NCBI GenBank assembly: GCA_030425145.1
Contig: JAUHVK010000018.1
Span: 37,230-101,229, forward strand
From: Alphaproteobacteria bacterium
Lineage (GTDB): Bacteria > Pseudomonadota > Alphaproteobacteria > Rhodobacterales > Rhodobacteraceae
DNA length: 64,000 nucleotides
Direction: 5' to 3'
Part shown: positions 1-8,217 of the stretch, piece by piece
How the letters are laid out: each line of letters begins with the position of its first letter
Numbering within the stretch: position 1 is the first letter of the stretch
Notes under the pieces: model-generated
The model's database searches: none
What the model was told of the DNA's origin: nothing
What the model saw: the letters and a program-made list of their open reading frames with translations, nothing else
Translations under genes and position numbers: made by a program

Positions 1-889
1 CGGCTTCGGCGACCAGCGCGATCCGTTCGCCGCTCAGCCGTTCGGCGTGCTGGCTGATGATCGGCCAAATGGTCCGGCGCGACGCCAGTGTCAGAGGCCC
101 GAACAGGCCACACGACCGTGTCGTCATCGCCTCTTCGAACGCCTCGGTCTCCAATGCCATCAGGGCCTCGGCGTTCGGGCCTTCTTCCATCCAGACAATG
201 GCCGAGGAGGGGTGACCATCCAGATCGGGCAGGGGCACGAAAGTGAAGGGTCCACCGGTGCGGTGGATCTCGGTCGAGACATTGCCATGCGGGATGGGAT
301 GGGTCACCGCGAAGGCCAGCGCCTTTTGCCCAAACCGTGTGGTCTGAACGTCGATCCCTGCCGCCTTGCGCATCGGTGAATTCCGCCCATCGGCGGCGAT
401 CACCAGCTTGCACCGCACCTTGCTGCCGTCGCTCAGCCCGACGCGCGCTTCGGCCTCGCGGGTGAACAGCGACGTCGTGCCGACGCCCGCGCGGAACGTG
501 ACGGTTTCGAGCCCGTCGAGATGCGCGACGAACTCCCGGCGCAGCAGCCAGTTCGGCAGGTTCCATCCGAAGGGCAGGTCGGAAATGTCCGAAGCGTTGA
601 ATTCCTTGGTCACACGCGCCGTCGGCTCTTCGCCTCCGGCATCGACAATCCGCATCACCTGCAAGGGCATTGCATGGTCAGCCAGACGCGCCCAGAGACC
701 GATTTCGTCCAGAAACGCCTGCGCCGGTTGCAGAAATGCGGTGGTGCGCAGGTCAGCGCCAACCGCATCGCGCTCCGTGACTGGCGGCGCGGGGTCGAGG
801 CACAGAACCGAATAGCCTTCCGCACCGAATGCCGTGGCTGCGGCTAGTCCGGCGATCCCGCCCCCAGATACGACGATGTCATAGGTCAT
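1..889 (-). CDS. UbiH/UbiF-family FAD-dependent hydroxylase (C-terminus beyond window)
   Basis: Class A flavoprotein monooxygenase of the UbiH/UbiF/Coq6 group, which hydroxylates the aromatic ring during ubiquinone biosynthesis. The protein starts MTYDIVVSGGGIAGLAAA, a dinucleotide-binding GxGxxG-type Rossmann motif for FAD, and later has VIAADGRNSPMRKAAGI, matching the family's conserved D-G motif that contacts FAD and NAD(P)H. The start at 889 fits because the Rossmann strand begins at residue 4. About 296 residues are visible; the family is usually near 400, so the C-terminus lies outside the left edge. Which ring position is hydroxylated cannot be read from sequence. Family call firm, position-specific role open. 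Confidence 0.88.
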   Translation of the reverse strand, partial: MTYDIVVSGGGIAGLAAATAFGAEGYSVLCLDPAPPVTERDAVGADLRTTAFLQPAQAFLDEIGLWARLADHAMPLQVMRIVDAGGEEPTARVTKEFNASDISDLPFGWNLPNWLLRREFVAHLDGLETVTFRAGVGTTSLFTREAEARVGLSDGSKVRCKLVIAADGRNSPMRKAAGIDVQTTRFGQKALAFAVTHPIPHGNVSTEIHRTGGPFTFVPLPDLDGHPSSAIVWMEEGPNAEALMALETEAFEEAMTTRSCGLFGPLTLASRRTIWPIISQHAERLSGERIALVAEA

Positions 890-912
890 GGCGTGGCCTT
901 TCGGTGCGTTTG

Positions 913-936
913 TCTCCCGCCCTTATAGGCGGGAGA
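913..936. other. perfect stem-loop between two minus-strand genes
   Basis: Nine-base perfect arms (TCTCCCGCC at 913-921, GGCGGGAGA at 928-936) with a six-base loop, between the small membrane protein and the UbiH-like gene. There is no T-tract on either side, so this may be an mRNA-stabilising or weak terminating hairpin. Confidence 0.5.
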
Positions 937-964
937 ACCGCAAAGCGCGATGCGTCAGGGCGCG

Positions 965-1210
965 CTATTTTCCGACGGTGATGAGGATCAGCAGCACCAT
1001 CACAACCGGCACCATGAACAACGCCGTCATGGTGAGCGCGACGACGCCCCATGTCTTCACCGCCAGCACCAATAGCGTCAGAAGAATGACGAGGAGATAG
1101 TAGATCGTGTCCGGCCCACCTTCTTTGAGATCGCGGGCGATCCAGCCAAACACGGGAATGGCGTAGAACGGGTTGCGGCGGTGCATCTGTGCCGGTTCGG
1201 AAATAGACAT
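965..1210 (-). CDS. small membrane protein, unknown function
   Basis: Protein of 81 residues. Residues 1-30 are polar and aromatic, followed by two adjacent hydrophobic segments (about 36-54 and 56-78), so a two-helix inner-membrane protein is likely. A GAGG Shine-Dalgarno sequence lies just before the ATG. It sits between the UbiH-like gene and the pyrimidine nucleotidase on the same strand. I do not recognise a named family. The composition is that of a real protein and the start has a good ribosome site, so I accept it as a gene of unknown function. Confidence 0.65.
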   Translation of the reverse strand: MSISEPAQMHRRNPFYAIPVFGWIARDLKEGGPDTIYYLLVILLTLLVLAVKTWGVVALTMTALFMVPVVMVLLILITVGK

Positions 1211-1297
1211 TTGAGATCCCTCTTTTGGTCAACAAGAGAGATAGGAAGGCAAAACCGATCTGAAACTGCCAAATTGCCGCAATGCAGCACCAGGATG

Positions 1298-1942
1298 TCA
1301 GGTCAGCCGCGCCAGAAACGCCGTCAGGTCCGAGGTGTGGTGATGTATGTGATCGGCCGCCACCGCGTCCGGGGCGACATGCACGGTACGCATCCCCATC
1401 GCATGAGGTGCGGCCAGGTTGCGCGGGTCGTCTTCGAACATCGCGGCGCTTTGCGTGTCCGTGCCATCGCGCCCGAACACTTTCTCGAAGGCGCTACGCT
1501 CGGGCTTGGGTTGGAAATCGGCATGTTCGACGCCGTAGACTGCATCAAAAATACCATCGAGCCCACGCGCCTTGAGAACATTGCGGGCATAGGGCTCAGA
1601 CCCGTTGGTGTAGACGATCTTGCGCCCCGGTAATCCTCGGATCAGCGACGCGAGATAGGGGTCTTCAGACAGCACCGTAAAGTCAATGTCATGCACCTCA
1701 TGCAGGTACGGTGTGGGGTCCACATCATGTTCCCGCATCAACCCGGCCAGCGTGGTGCCGTAAGTCTTCCAGTACTCCACCCGAAGCGTGTTCGCGCGCT
1801 CTTTGTCGACGCCAAGCGCGTCCATGACGAACTGGGTCATCCGCACCTCGATCTGGTCGAACAGGCGGACGGCGGGCGAATAGAGAGTGTTGTCGAGATC
1901 GAACACCCAGTGGCGGACATGTGAGAATGCAGACTTGACCAT
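1298..1942 (-). CDS. pyrimidine 5'-nucleotidase (HAD superfamily)
   Basis: Protein of 214 residues. HAD motif I is WVFDLDNTLYS, with the nucleophile and acid/base aspartates; motif II is YTNGS; motif III lysine is in FQPKPERS; motif IV is the acidic FEDDPRNL. This pattern matches the bacterial pyrimidine 5'-nucleotidase / SDT1-like group, which dephosphorylates UMP and CMP. I start at MVKSAF (1942); an in-frame upstream extension exists but carries no family residues. Substrate is inferred from the family. Confidence 0.85.
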   Translation of the reverse strand: MVKSAFSHVRHWVFDLDNTLYSPAVRLFDQIEVRMTQFVMDALGVDKERANTLRVEYWKTYGTTLAGLMREHDVDPTPYLHEVHDIDFTVLSEDPYLASLIRGLPGRKIVYTNGSEPYARNVLKARGLDGIFDAVYGVEHADFQPKPERSAFEKVFGRDGTDTQSAAMFEDDPRNLAAPHAMGMRTVHVAPDAVAADHIHHHTSDLTAFLARLT

Positions 1943-2045
1943 AAGACGGAACCTAGGGGCCTCGCATGGGCGCGGCAATGGCTCAACTTGCGTCTTTTCA
2001 CAAACCGACGCTATCGTGCGGGAACAAGGACAAGGATCGCGTTGT

Positions 2046-2696
2046 ATGAAAGATGTGAAGCCGCCCCAGAAGGATGCATACGCGTCGATCCTGGAAGCGA
2101 TCGACGTGGGGATTTACCGACCCGGAGACCGGCTGGTGGAAAGCGACCTCGCTGAACGGTTCGGCATGTCGCGCACCCCGATCCGTGAAGCGTTGCAGCG
2201 TCTTGAGACCCAATCCCTTCTGGCGCGGGATGGCCGGTCGCTGATCGTCGCATCGCTTGACCACAACCAAATGGCCGAACTCTATGTTGTGCGCACCGAA
2301 CTCGAAGGTCTGGCGGCACGACTTGCGGCACGTCACGCCACCGAAGAAGAAGTGCAGGTGCTTCAGGACATGGTCAATGACGACCGTGCCTTGCTGGATG
2401 ATCCATCCGCGCTGGCGCGGGCAAACCGGCGGTTTCACAAGCAGATCCATCTTGCATCGCACAACCGTTTCCTTGTGCAGCAGCTGGACCTCGTGCACCG
2501 CTCTATGGCGCTGATGGCGACCACCTCCTTGGCGGCGCAGGGGCGGGGAGAGATTGCTTTGGCGGAGCATCAGGCCATTGTCGATGCGATCACTCAACGC
2601 AACGAGGACGCCGCCTACAAAGCGCTCCGGGATCACATTTCGGTCGCCTTCGTCACCAGGCTCAAGCTCGACTCGATGGCCAAGGATCTGCGTTAA
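2046..2696 (+). CDS. GntR-family regulator, FCD type
   Basis: Protein of 216 residues. The N-terminal winged helix covers about residues 10-75, with the signature PGDRLVESDLAERFGMSRTPIREAL, and an all-helical FCD ligand-binding domain follows. FadR-like FCD regulators usually respond to carboxylic acids. The start at MKDVKPP puts the helix-turn-helix at the normal distance; a longer in-frame extension overlaps the promoter region. Its stop overlaps the stop of the convergent glycosyltransferase gene by four bases. The regulated genes are not evident from context. Confidence 0.88.
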   Translation: MKDVKPPQKDAYASILEAIDVGIYRPGDRLVESDLAERFGMSRTPIREALQRLETQSLLARDGRSLIVASLDHNQMAELYVVRTELEGLAARLAARHATEEEVQVLQDMVNDDRALLDDPSALARANRRFHKQIHLASHNRFLVQQLDLVHRSMALMATTSLAAQGRGEIALAEHQAIVDAITQRNEDAAYKALRDHISVAFVTRLKLDSMAKDLR

Positions 2697-4498
2697 GTCT
2701 TGATCGTTTCGTGAATGTCGCCCCCTGGGACATCCGGGTCAGATCGGCCGTGGGTTGTCTTGTCCCAGTAGAACGGCTTGAAGACCAGTTCCGACCACGC
2801 CTTGTAGACGGCAAAGACGCCCATCGGAAAATAGAAGAACATCATCGGCACCCATTGCATCAAATCCTGATGCTGGGTGCGTGCGACCGCCACGAACCCG
2901 GTCAGAAGCGAAACCAACTCGGCCAAAAGAAAAAGGGCCAGAAGGCCCTTTGCGAGGTCGGGGGAGAGCAGGTCGAAAAACGGGGTCGAAAACCCGAAAC
3001 AGACCAGCCAGAACGACCAGAGCGCGGGCGCCAGGGTGAATTGAAGGATGGTCGCCAGGAAAAACATCTGGAAGCCAATCCATCTCCGTATGCCCAAGTC
3101 CCGCAGTAACCGGTGCGGACGGCGCATATGCACAAGGTAGGTGATGATATAGCCCTTGAGCCAGCGCGACCTCTGGCGAATCCAGGGAATGATCCGATTG
3201 TTTGCCTCTTCCCGCGTGACGGTGGGGATCAGGATCGTACGGTACCTGAAGCGATAGAGGCGAATACCCAGATCCGCATCCTCGGTCACATTATGCGCGT
3301 CCCAGCCGCCCACATGATTCAGCGCCGACCGTCGAAGATAGACAGTTGTTCCGCCAAGCGGGATCGGGATTCCCAGCCGCGCAGCACCGGCCAGAACAAC
3401 ACGGAACCAGACCGCGTATTCGATGGTGAAACAGCGCGAAAGCCAGTTCGATCGGGTGTTGTAGAAATCCAGAATGCCCTGCACGCAGGCGACGTTTGAT
3501 GGCGCTTGATGAAACGCCTCGACCACCCGTTCAATCTGATCGGTTGCGGGTGCGTCTTCGGCATCAAGTACGCCGATAATCTCCCCACGCGTGTGTCCCA
3601 GCGCGTAATTCAATGCCCTGGGTTTGGTCTTGAGCTCTCCGTCCGGCACCCGGACCACGCGCATCCAGCCGGGCAGGGACACCGCGTCGATCATCTGACG
3701 CGTTTGTCTGTCATCCTCCTCAAGCACCAGCACCACGTCGAGCAACGATTTGGGGTAGGTCAACCGCGACAGCCTGATCACAAGTTCATTCGCAATTGCG
3801 GCCTCACGGAACAGCGGGACAATCAGGCTGACCACGGGTTTTTCGGCCAACGGCAGCTCGATGGGCCGGTCGGGTGGTCCTTTGTACCCGGCAATCAGCA
3901 TGACGACCTTGAACACCAACGTGGCAACTAGGTTGATCACCGCCACCACTGTAATCCCGGCAAAAAACACGTTTGGAAAGATGTAGATCAGTGCAAGGCT
4001 GATCCCGAAAAATAGTGAGGCCGCAAGCCCCCGCGACAGGGTCAGCTTGTTGATGTCGCGGCAACTGTACTCATCCGGGACGCGGTATTCCGCAAGCTCT
4101 GCGAAGTAATCGGCATGTCTGTCAGTGAGCAGGCGCAGCAGGTCATCCTCGGCCACATCCGCAAACAGCACAGGCCCGATGGCGCGTTCCAGAACATCCC
4201 GCAAATGCGCGCGGTCCCGGCCGGGGATCGCGCCGATAAGTGTCGCATCCCCAACCCGCCCCCAAGGCATAACACGGTATTCCAGGCAGAAATCAGGGGG
4301 CAGAAGATGGTCGAGATCTGGATCGGGCGGGTTGGTGGTCGGGTTCAGCCGGCGCTGCCGGGCCATCAGATTGCGGGTATTGCGCAGAATCGCGCTGGCG
4401 CTATGGTCCAGAATCGGCACCGCAGACCTATCGTCCCGGCGCAGAGCCGGGGTCAGCACGTAGGTGCGCCGCGCCAGAGTGTCCGACCTGCCAAACAT
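2693..4498 (-). CDS. cellulose-synthase-type family 2 glycosyltransferase with N-terminal MshEN-like domain
   Basis: Protein of 601 residues. An N-terminal region (about 55-150) resembles the GspE/MshE N-terminal regulatory domain, which in other proteins can bind cyclic di-GMP. Two membrane helices follow (about 158-205), then a GT2 domain with the processive-synthase set: EEDD, DAEDA (DxD), TEDAD and RQRSRW (QxxRW). The C-terminus has four or more further membrane helices. This architecture fits a membrane polysaccharide synthase that may be gated by a nucleotide signal. The SD sequence GGAGG lies five bases before the ATG inside an inverted repeat, and a CtrA box is upstream. The polymer is unknown. 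Confidence 0.85.
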   Translation of the reverse strand: MFGRSDTLARRTYVLTPALRRDDRSAVPILDHSASAILRNTRNLMARQRRLNPTTNPPDPDLDHLLPPDFCLEYRVMPWGRVGDATLIGAIPGRDRAHLRDVLERAIGPVLFADVAEDDLLRLLTDRHADYFAELAEYRVPDEYSCRDINKLTLSRGLAASLFFGISLALIYIFPNVFFAGITVVAVINLVATLVFKVVMLIAGYKGPPDRPIELPLAEKPVVSLIVPLFREAAIANELVIRLSRLTYPKSLLDVVLVLEEDDRQTRQMIDAVSLPGWMRVVRVPDGELKTKPRALNYALGHTRGEIIGVLDAEDAPATDQIERVVEAFHQAPSNVACVQGILDFYNTRSNWLSRCFTIEYAVWFRVVLAGAARLGIPIPLGGTTVYLRRSALNHVGGWDAHNVTEDADLGIRLYRFRYRTILIPTVTREEANNRIIPWIRQRSRWLKGYIITYLVHMRRPHRLLRDLGIRRWIGFQMFFLATILQFTLAPALWSFWLVCFGFSTPFFDLLSPDLAKGLLALFLLAELVSLLTGFVAVARTQHQDLMQWVPMMFFYFPMGVFAVYKAWSELVFKPFYWDKTTHGRSDPDVPGGDIHETIKT

Positions 4499-4500
4499 GT

Positions 4501-4524
4501 GTCCTCCGAAACAATCCGGAGGAC
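4501..4524 (-). promoter_or_regulatory. inverted repeat covering the glycosyltransferase ribosome-binding site
   Basis: Arms 4501-4508 (GTCCTCCG) and 4517-4524 (CGGAGGAC) are perfectly complementary over eight bases. Read on the minus strand, the downstream arm is CGGAGGAC followed by ACATG, so the whole Shine-Dalgarno sequence lies in the stem. If transcription starts upstream of 4524, the stem would hide the ribosome site. If it starts inside, the repeat may instead be an operator. Confidence 0.55.
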
Positions 4525-4539
4525 GCTAGAGCATAAACG

Positions 4540-4555
4540 GTTAAGCGGGCGTTAA
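4540..4555 (-). promoter_or_regulatory. CtrA-type binding site
   Basis: On the minus strand the sequence reads TTAA, seven bases, TTAAC, an exact match to the full CtrA consensus TTAA-N7-TTAAC. It lies 42 bases upstream of the glycosyltransferase start. CtrA is the response regulator that in Rhodobacteraceae controls motility, gene transfer agents and surface traits. Inferred from sequence only. Confidence 0.65.
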
Positions 4556-4562
4556 TGCCTGC

Positions 4563-5732
4563 TCAGGCAGAAACGGTTTTCCGAGCCGCCATCGAGTCCG
4601 CAAACCGTTCGAACAGGTAGAAGCTGTCCTGCGGGCCGGGGCTCGCTTCGGGGTGCTGCTGCACAGAGAACACCGGCCGGTCGGCCATGCGGATGCCGCA
4701 GTTCGATCCGTCAAAGAGCGACACATGGGTTTCCAGAACACCAGCGGGCAGCGTCTGGCTGTCCACGGCAAAGCCGTGGTTCATCGACGTGATCTCGACC
4801 TTGCCGGTTTCGGTGTCCTTGACCGGGTGGTTCGCGCCATGATGGCCGTGGTTCATCTTGACGGTCTTTGCACCAAGCGCGAGCGCCAGCATCTGGTGGC
4901 CAAGGCAAATGCCGAACATCGGCAGATCGGTTTCGTTGAGGATGGTCTGGATCATCGGCACCGCGTATTTGCCCGTGGCAGCCGGATCGCCGGGACCGTT
5001 CGACAGGAAGACGCCGTCGGGGTTGTGGGCCAGCACTTCCTCGGCCGTAGCTGTCGCCGGCAGTACGGTCACGTCGCAACCCGCGCTGGCAAGGCAGCGC
5101 AGGATGTTGCGCTTGGCGCCGTAGTCGATGGCCACAACCTTGTGCTTGGCATCGGTCTGGCGGGTATAGCCGTCCGGCCAGGCCCACCGCATCTCATCCC
5201 AGCGATAGGATTGGGCGCAGGTGACGTCCTTGGCCAGATCCAGCCCTTCGAGGCCCGGGAAGGCGCGCGCTTTCTCGACCAGTGCGGCAATGTCGAACTT
5301 GCCCTCGGGGTTATGCTCCAACGCCACATGGGGCGCACCCAACTGCCGGATCGCGCGGGTCAGGCGCCGCGTGTCGATTCCGCCAATGGCGATCCGTCCG
5401 CGTGCCGCAAGCCACTCGCTCAGCTCCTGAACCGCGCGCCAGTTCGAGCTTTGTGTCGGCATCCATTTCACAACCATGCCGTCGGCCACCGGCTCTCCGG
5501 TTTCATCGTCATCCGGGTTCACGCCGACATTGCCGATATGCGGGAAGGTGAAGGTCACGATCTGACCCGCATAAGAGGGGTCGGTCATGATCTCCTGATA
5601 GCCCGTCATCGCCGTGTTAAAGCACAGCTCTGCCACCGATGTGCCGGTCGCACCAAAGCCTTGACCGTAGAAAACCGTGCCATCCGCGAGGGCAAGGCAG
5701 GCGGTCGGTGTGTCATTGGAAAGCTGGGACAT
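4563..5732 (-). CDS. carA: carbamoyl-phosphate synthase small (glutaminase) subunit
   Basis: Protein of 389 residues. The small subunit releases ammonia from glutamine and channels it to CarB for carbamoyl phosphate, used for arginine and pyrimidine synthesis. The N-terminal CPSase_sm_chain domain begins ACLALADGTVFYGQGFGATG. The C-terminal class I amidotransferase domain carries the nucleophile elbow FGICLGHQ and the catalytic pair in QQHPEASPGP. Length is normal for the family. carB is not adjacent here. The divergent neighbour is a yqeY gene; the 180-base gap between them holds both promoters. Confidence 0.97.
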   Translation of the reverse strand: MSQLSNDTPTACLALADGTVFYGQGFGATGTSVAELCFNTAMTGYQEIMTDPSYAGQIVTFTFPHIGNVGVNPDDDETGEPVADGMVVKWMPTQSSNWRAVQELSEWLAARGRIAIGGIDTRRLTRAIRQLGAPHVALEHNPEGKFDIAALVEKARAFPGLEGLDLAKDVTCAQSYRWDEMRWAWPDGYTRQTDAKHKVVAIDYGAKRNILRCLASAGCDVTVLPATATAEEVLAHNPDGVFLSNGPGDPAATGKYAVPMIQTILNETDLPMFGICLGHQMLALALGAKTVKMNHGHHGANHPVKDTETGKVEITSMNHGFAVDSQTLPAGVLETHVSLFDGSNCGIRMADRPVFSVQQHPEASPGPQDSFYLFERFADSMAARKTVSA

Positions 5733-5912
5733 GGCGCGACTCCGCTGGGGAAAAAATCTTGCGGAACCTAAGGCTGCGCCGTCTTAGGGTCAAGGGAGTT
5801 GGAAAAATGTGATATTCAACAATTTCAATGAGTTATGGTAAATCTTCGGTGCTTGCGTCGAAAGGGGTCCTCGCTTAATGTGCGCGCTCGTTCAACCATG
5901 GGATAGGAATTC

Positions 5913-6377
5913 ATGGACCTTCGCACCCGGCTCAACACGTCTATCAAACAGGCGATGCGCGACAAGGACAGTGCACGGCTTTCGACCCTCCGACTGATCA
6001 ACGCCGCGATCAAGGATCGTGACATTGCAGCGCGCGGGGATGGCAACGAAGACGGGGTTGGGGACGACGAAGTCCTTGGCATCCTTGGTAAAATGGTCAA
6101 GCAGCGCAAAGACACCGCCAAGACCTATGAAGAGGGCGGGCGCCTTGATCTGGCCGAGCGCGAACTGTCGGAAATCGACGTGATCGAAGAGTTCCTGCCG
6201 CGCAAACTCTCGGACGAGGAAGTGGCTGCTGCTGTTGACGCCGCCGTAACCGAGACCGGCGCTTCGTCGATCCGCGACATGGGCCGCGTCATGGGCGCGC
6301 TCAAGTCGAAATACACCGGCCAAATGGATTTCGGTGCCGTGGGTGGCATGGTCAAGGACCGGCTCTCCGCGCTCTGA
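5913..6377 (+). CDS. GatB/YqeY domain protein
   Basis: Protein of 154 residues, the usual size for stand-alone YqeY proteins. It starts MDLRTRLNTSIKQAMRDKD and has the typical acidic helical middle and the C-terminal MGRVMGALKSKYTG segment, resembling the tail domain of GatB amidotransferase. The family is linked to tRNA-dependent amidation by homology, but its cellular role is not settled. An AGGA sequence precedes the ATG. It is divergent from carA, a common arrangement in this family of bacteria. Confidence 0.9.
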   Translation: MDLRTRLNTSIKQAMRDKDSARLSTLRLINAAIKDRDIAARGDGNEDGVGDDEVLGILGKMVKQRKDTAKTYEEGGRLDLAERELSEIDVIEEFLPRKLSDEEVAAAVDAAVTETGASSIRDMGRVMGALKSKYTGQMDFGAVGGMVKDRLSAL

Positions 6378-6386
6378 ACGGGCGCT

Positions 6387-6427
6387 TTTCCGTCAACGGA
6401 AACGCGGCCCTGCGTTGACGCAGGGCC
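6387..6427. terminator. two tandem hairpins between convergent genes
   Basis: Hairpin one has arms 6387-6393 and 6396-6402 (TTTCCGT / ACGGAAA). Hairpin two has ten-base perfect arms at 6406-6415 and 6418-6427 (GGCCCTGCGT / ACGCAGGGCC). They fill the gap between the yqeY stop and the stop of the convergent glycosyltransferase. There is no clear T-tract, so termination is inferred from position. Confidence 0.5.
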
Positions 6428-6433
6428 CAGCAG

Positions 6434-7330
6434 CTACAGCCCGAAACCGCTCCTGATCCCGGTGAGCGTATCGGGGTCGTCGATCCGGTAGCGCAGCACA
6501 AACCGCGTCTTGTACCCGACGCGCCCGCGGCGCGCGCCGAAATTCTCTCCGTGGTTCAGCATATAAAGCACGCTTGGCCGGGACAGCGGCTGCAACGTTT
6601 GCCCTGCCAGCGTGGCGAGATAGGGGAACATCCGGTGCTCGTGCTGTGTCATCTCGGCCAGAAACGCCGTTGATTCCGGCACGGATGGTTCATGGTAGAG
6701 AGCCGCGCAACTGCCGCAGAGCTTCCAGAACGGTTTGCGCATCGGTGCGGACAGGCTGCGCGCATCGGCAAGCCCGATATCGCCAGTAGACACGTCCATC
6801 ACATATCCTGACTGCACAAGATATCCGCCCTTGGCTTGACGCTTGAGCATCTCGCGCACTGTGCCCTGACGCAGCAGATCATCAGCGTCAAAACTCATCG
6901 CAAATCCAGGGGCATCAACCAGACCCGGCAACGCCTCACAGAGCACGCGCAGCTTGCGCCACTTGTCATTTCCCGGCGTCGGGTCGGTGAAGGGCAGGTA
7001 GGTGATCCGGGGGTCATCCGGCAGATCAGGTCGCGCCTGACAACAGACCGCCGCACGCCAGCTGCTGCTGTCCTGCGCCATGAACCGGTCCAGCGTTGTG
7101 CGCAAACGCGCCGTCACCGCATCCCAGTCGCCGACCTGATCGGGGCCGACCATCGGCACAAGGAAAGTGACCTGCTGTGCCATGTTTTGCTGCACGCCCT
7201 GCGCCCGCAGCGCCAAGGCTGCCCGTTCCGAGGCGACCATGTCTGGTGTTGGGTCCAACTGCCCCATGAGCGTCGTGCGCAGCAAATGCCGCGCGCGGGT
7301 GAGTTTCGGGACGGCGGGAACCTGTGCCAT
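6434..7330 (-). CDS. putative glycosyltransferase
   Basis: Protein of 298 residues without signal peptide or membrane helices. It has a GT-A-like layout: TFLVPMVGPDQVGDWDAV near the start of the fold (about residue 53), and a SFDADDLL segment that looks like the metal-binding DxD motif. This resembles putative glycosyltransferases of marine Rhodobacteraceae, often linked to surface polysaccharides. Acceptor and donor are unknown. An AGAGG ribosome site precedes the ATG, twelve bases after the DUF2244 stop, so the two are probably co-transcribed. Confidence 0.6.
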   Translation of the reverse strand: MAQVPAVPKLTRARHLLRTTLMGQLDPTPDMVASERAALALRAQGVQQNMAQQVTFLVPMVGPDQVGDWDAVTARLRTTLDRFMAQDSSSWRAAVCCQARPDLPDDPRITYLPFTDPTPGNDKWRKLRVLCEALPGLVDAPGFAMSFDADDLLRQGTVREMLKRQAKGGYLVQSGYVMDVSTGDIGLADARSLSAPMRKPFWKLCGSCAALYHEPSVPESTAFLAEMTQHEHRMFPYLATLAGQTLQPLSRPSVLYMLNHGENFGARRGRVGYKTRFVLRYRIDDPDTLTGIRSGFGL

Positions 7331-7342
7331 GCAGCCTCTGGG

Positions 7343-7834
7343 TCAGGGGGTGGCGATGCGCCGAACCTTCTCACTCAGCTCTGCGTATAGCTCTTTGCGT
7401 TCGTCTTCGCTCAGAAACGCACCGATCTCAACCTCTCTTCCGGCCCCCGACAGCGTCACGTAGTTCGGCACTGGACCGCCCTTCTGGTGCATGTTGACCT
7501 GCGTCCAATAGGGATTGCACCGCCATTCCAGCGGCACCCCTTTGCGCGTTTGTCGTGTCAGGTGCAGGTCTTGCGGCGTGAGGTGCAGTACTTCGACAAT
7601 CTGTAAATCCCGCTCGTTCCGCCTCAGCGCGTACCACATCGCGGCTAGCGCCATCAGCATGAAGGGCAGGATACCCCAGAGCAGCACCGTTCCAATCAAC
7701 CCGTAAAGCGGGATCGTGGACAGGGCGAAGATGCCGAGGATGGTTGCGGCAAACCCATGCGCCGGCAGGGATTGGTGCGGCCAGAGTCGCAGTTCCTGAT
7801 TGTCCTGAGACGTGTCGGTCCATGTGTACGGCAT
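7343..7834 (-). CDS. DUF2244 membrane protein
   Basis: Protein of 163 residues: a short polar start (PYTWTDTSQDNQELRLWPHQSL), two membrane helices (about 31-75), then a soluble beta-rich part with LHLTPQDLHLTR and PLEWRCNPYWTQV, the hallmark of DUF2244. This family is often encoded near cytochrome oxidase genes in alphaproteobacteria, and here ctaD is the next intact gene upstream. A role in cytochrome oxidase assembly or membrane function is only suggested by that neighbourhood. A terminator separates it from ctaD. Confidence 0.85.
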   Translation of the reverse strand: MPYTWTDTSQDNQELRLWPHQSLPAHGFAATILGIFALSTIPLYGLIGTVLLWGILPFMLMALAAMWYALRRNERDLQIVEVLHLTPQDLHLTRQTRKGVPLEWRCNPYWTQVNMHQKGGPVPNYVTLSGAGREVEIGAFLSEDERKELYAELSEKVRRIATP

Positions 7835-7932
7835 GGCGTTTCAATACCCGGTCAAAAGAAGATCGCAAGCGCGGATGAGCTCGTCGCGCTTATGCGCGGC
7901 TTAACCGATATATGTGTCCAGTTCTTTCTTCG

Positions 7933-8118
7933 TCAAAGTAGCGACTTCTGTGGTTTACAGTCGCAGCTCGACATCAGCCAACGTGCGGCTTCGGCTTTTC
8001 GAACTTCGTCTTCAATCCCCGCATCGGCGGCACGGTACAGGTCGACGCCTGCGTTTCTGGCCCAGGCGATAAGGTCGGCGTCTCAGCTGAGGCTGGTCGT
8101 CTTGCGTCGCATGGGCAT
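7933..8118 (-). pseudogene. CcdA-like antitoxin remnant with internal stop
   Basis: Read from the ATG at 8118 (preceded by AGGA), the frame encodes MPMRRKTTSLS, a TGA at 8083-8085, then DADLIAWARNAGVDLYRAAD, GIEDEVRKAEAARW and a short unrelated tail ending at 7933. Ignoring the stop, this follows the CcdA antitoxin pattern: SLxxDADLIAxAR, a G-V-(D/N)-L-x-R-A-A segment, and a charged helix ending AxRW. The usual C-terminus (EENAxAIxxYNxWVxxxG) that binds the CcdB toxin is missing. No toxin gene follows, so I read it as a decayed toxin-antitoxin locus. The rest of the 380-base gap between DUF2244 and ctaD holds only the ctaD terminator. Confidence 0.55.
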
Positions 8119-8166
8119 AATCCTATCCCGCGAAACCTACCTGTAAACTACGGCGCGTATCATAGC

Positions 8167-8194
8167 AAAAGGCCCCGGTGTTTCCGCCGGGGCC
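8167..8194 (-). terminator. intrinsic terminator of ctaD
   Basis: Arms GGCCCCGG (8171-8178) and CCGGGGCC (8187-8194) pair perfectly over an eight-base loop. On the minus strand the stem is followed by TTTT (8170-8167). It lies 24 bases after the ctaD stop. Confidence 0.85.
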
Positions 8195-8217
8195 CTTCGT
8201 TTCAGATCACACTGAGC

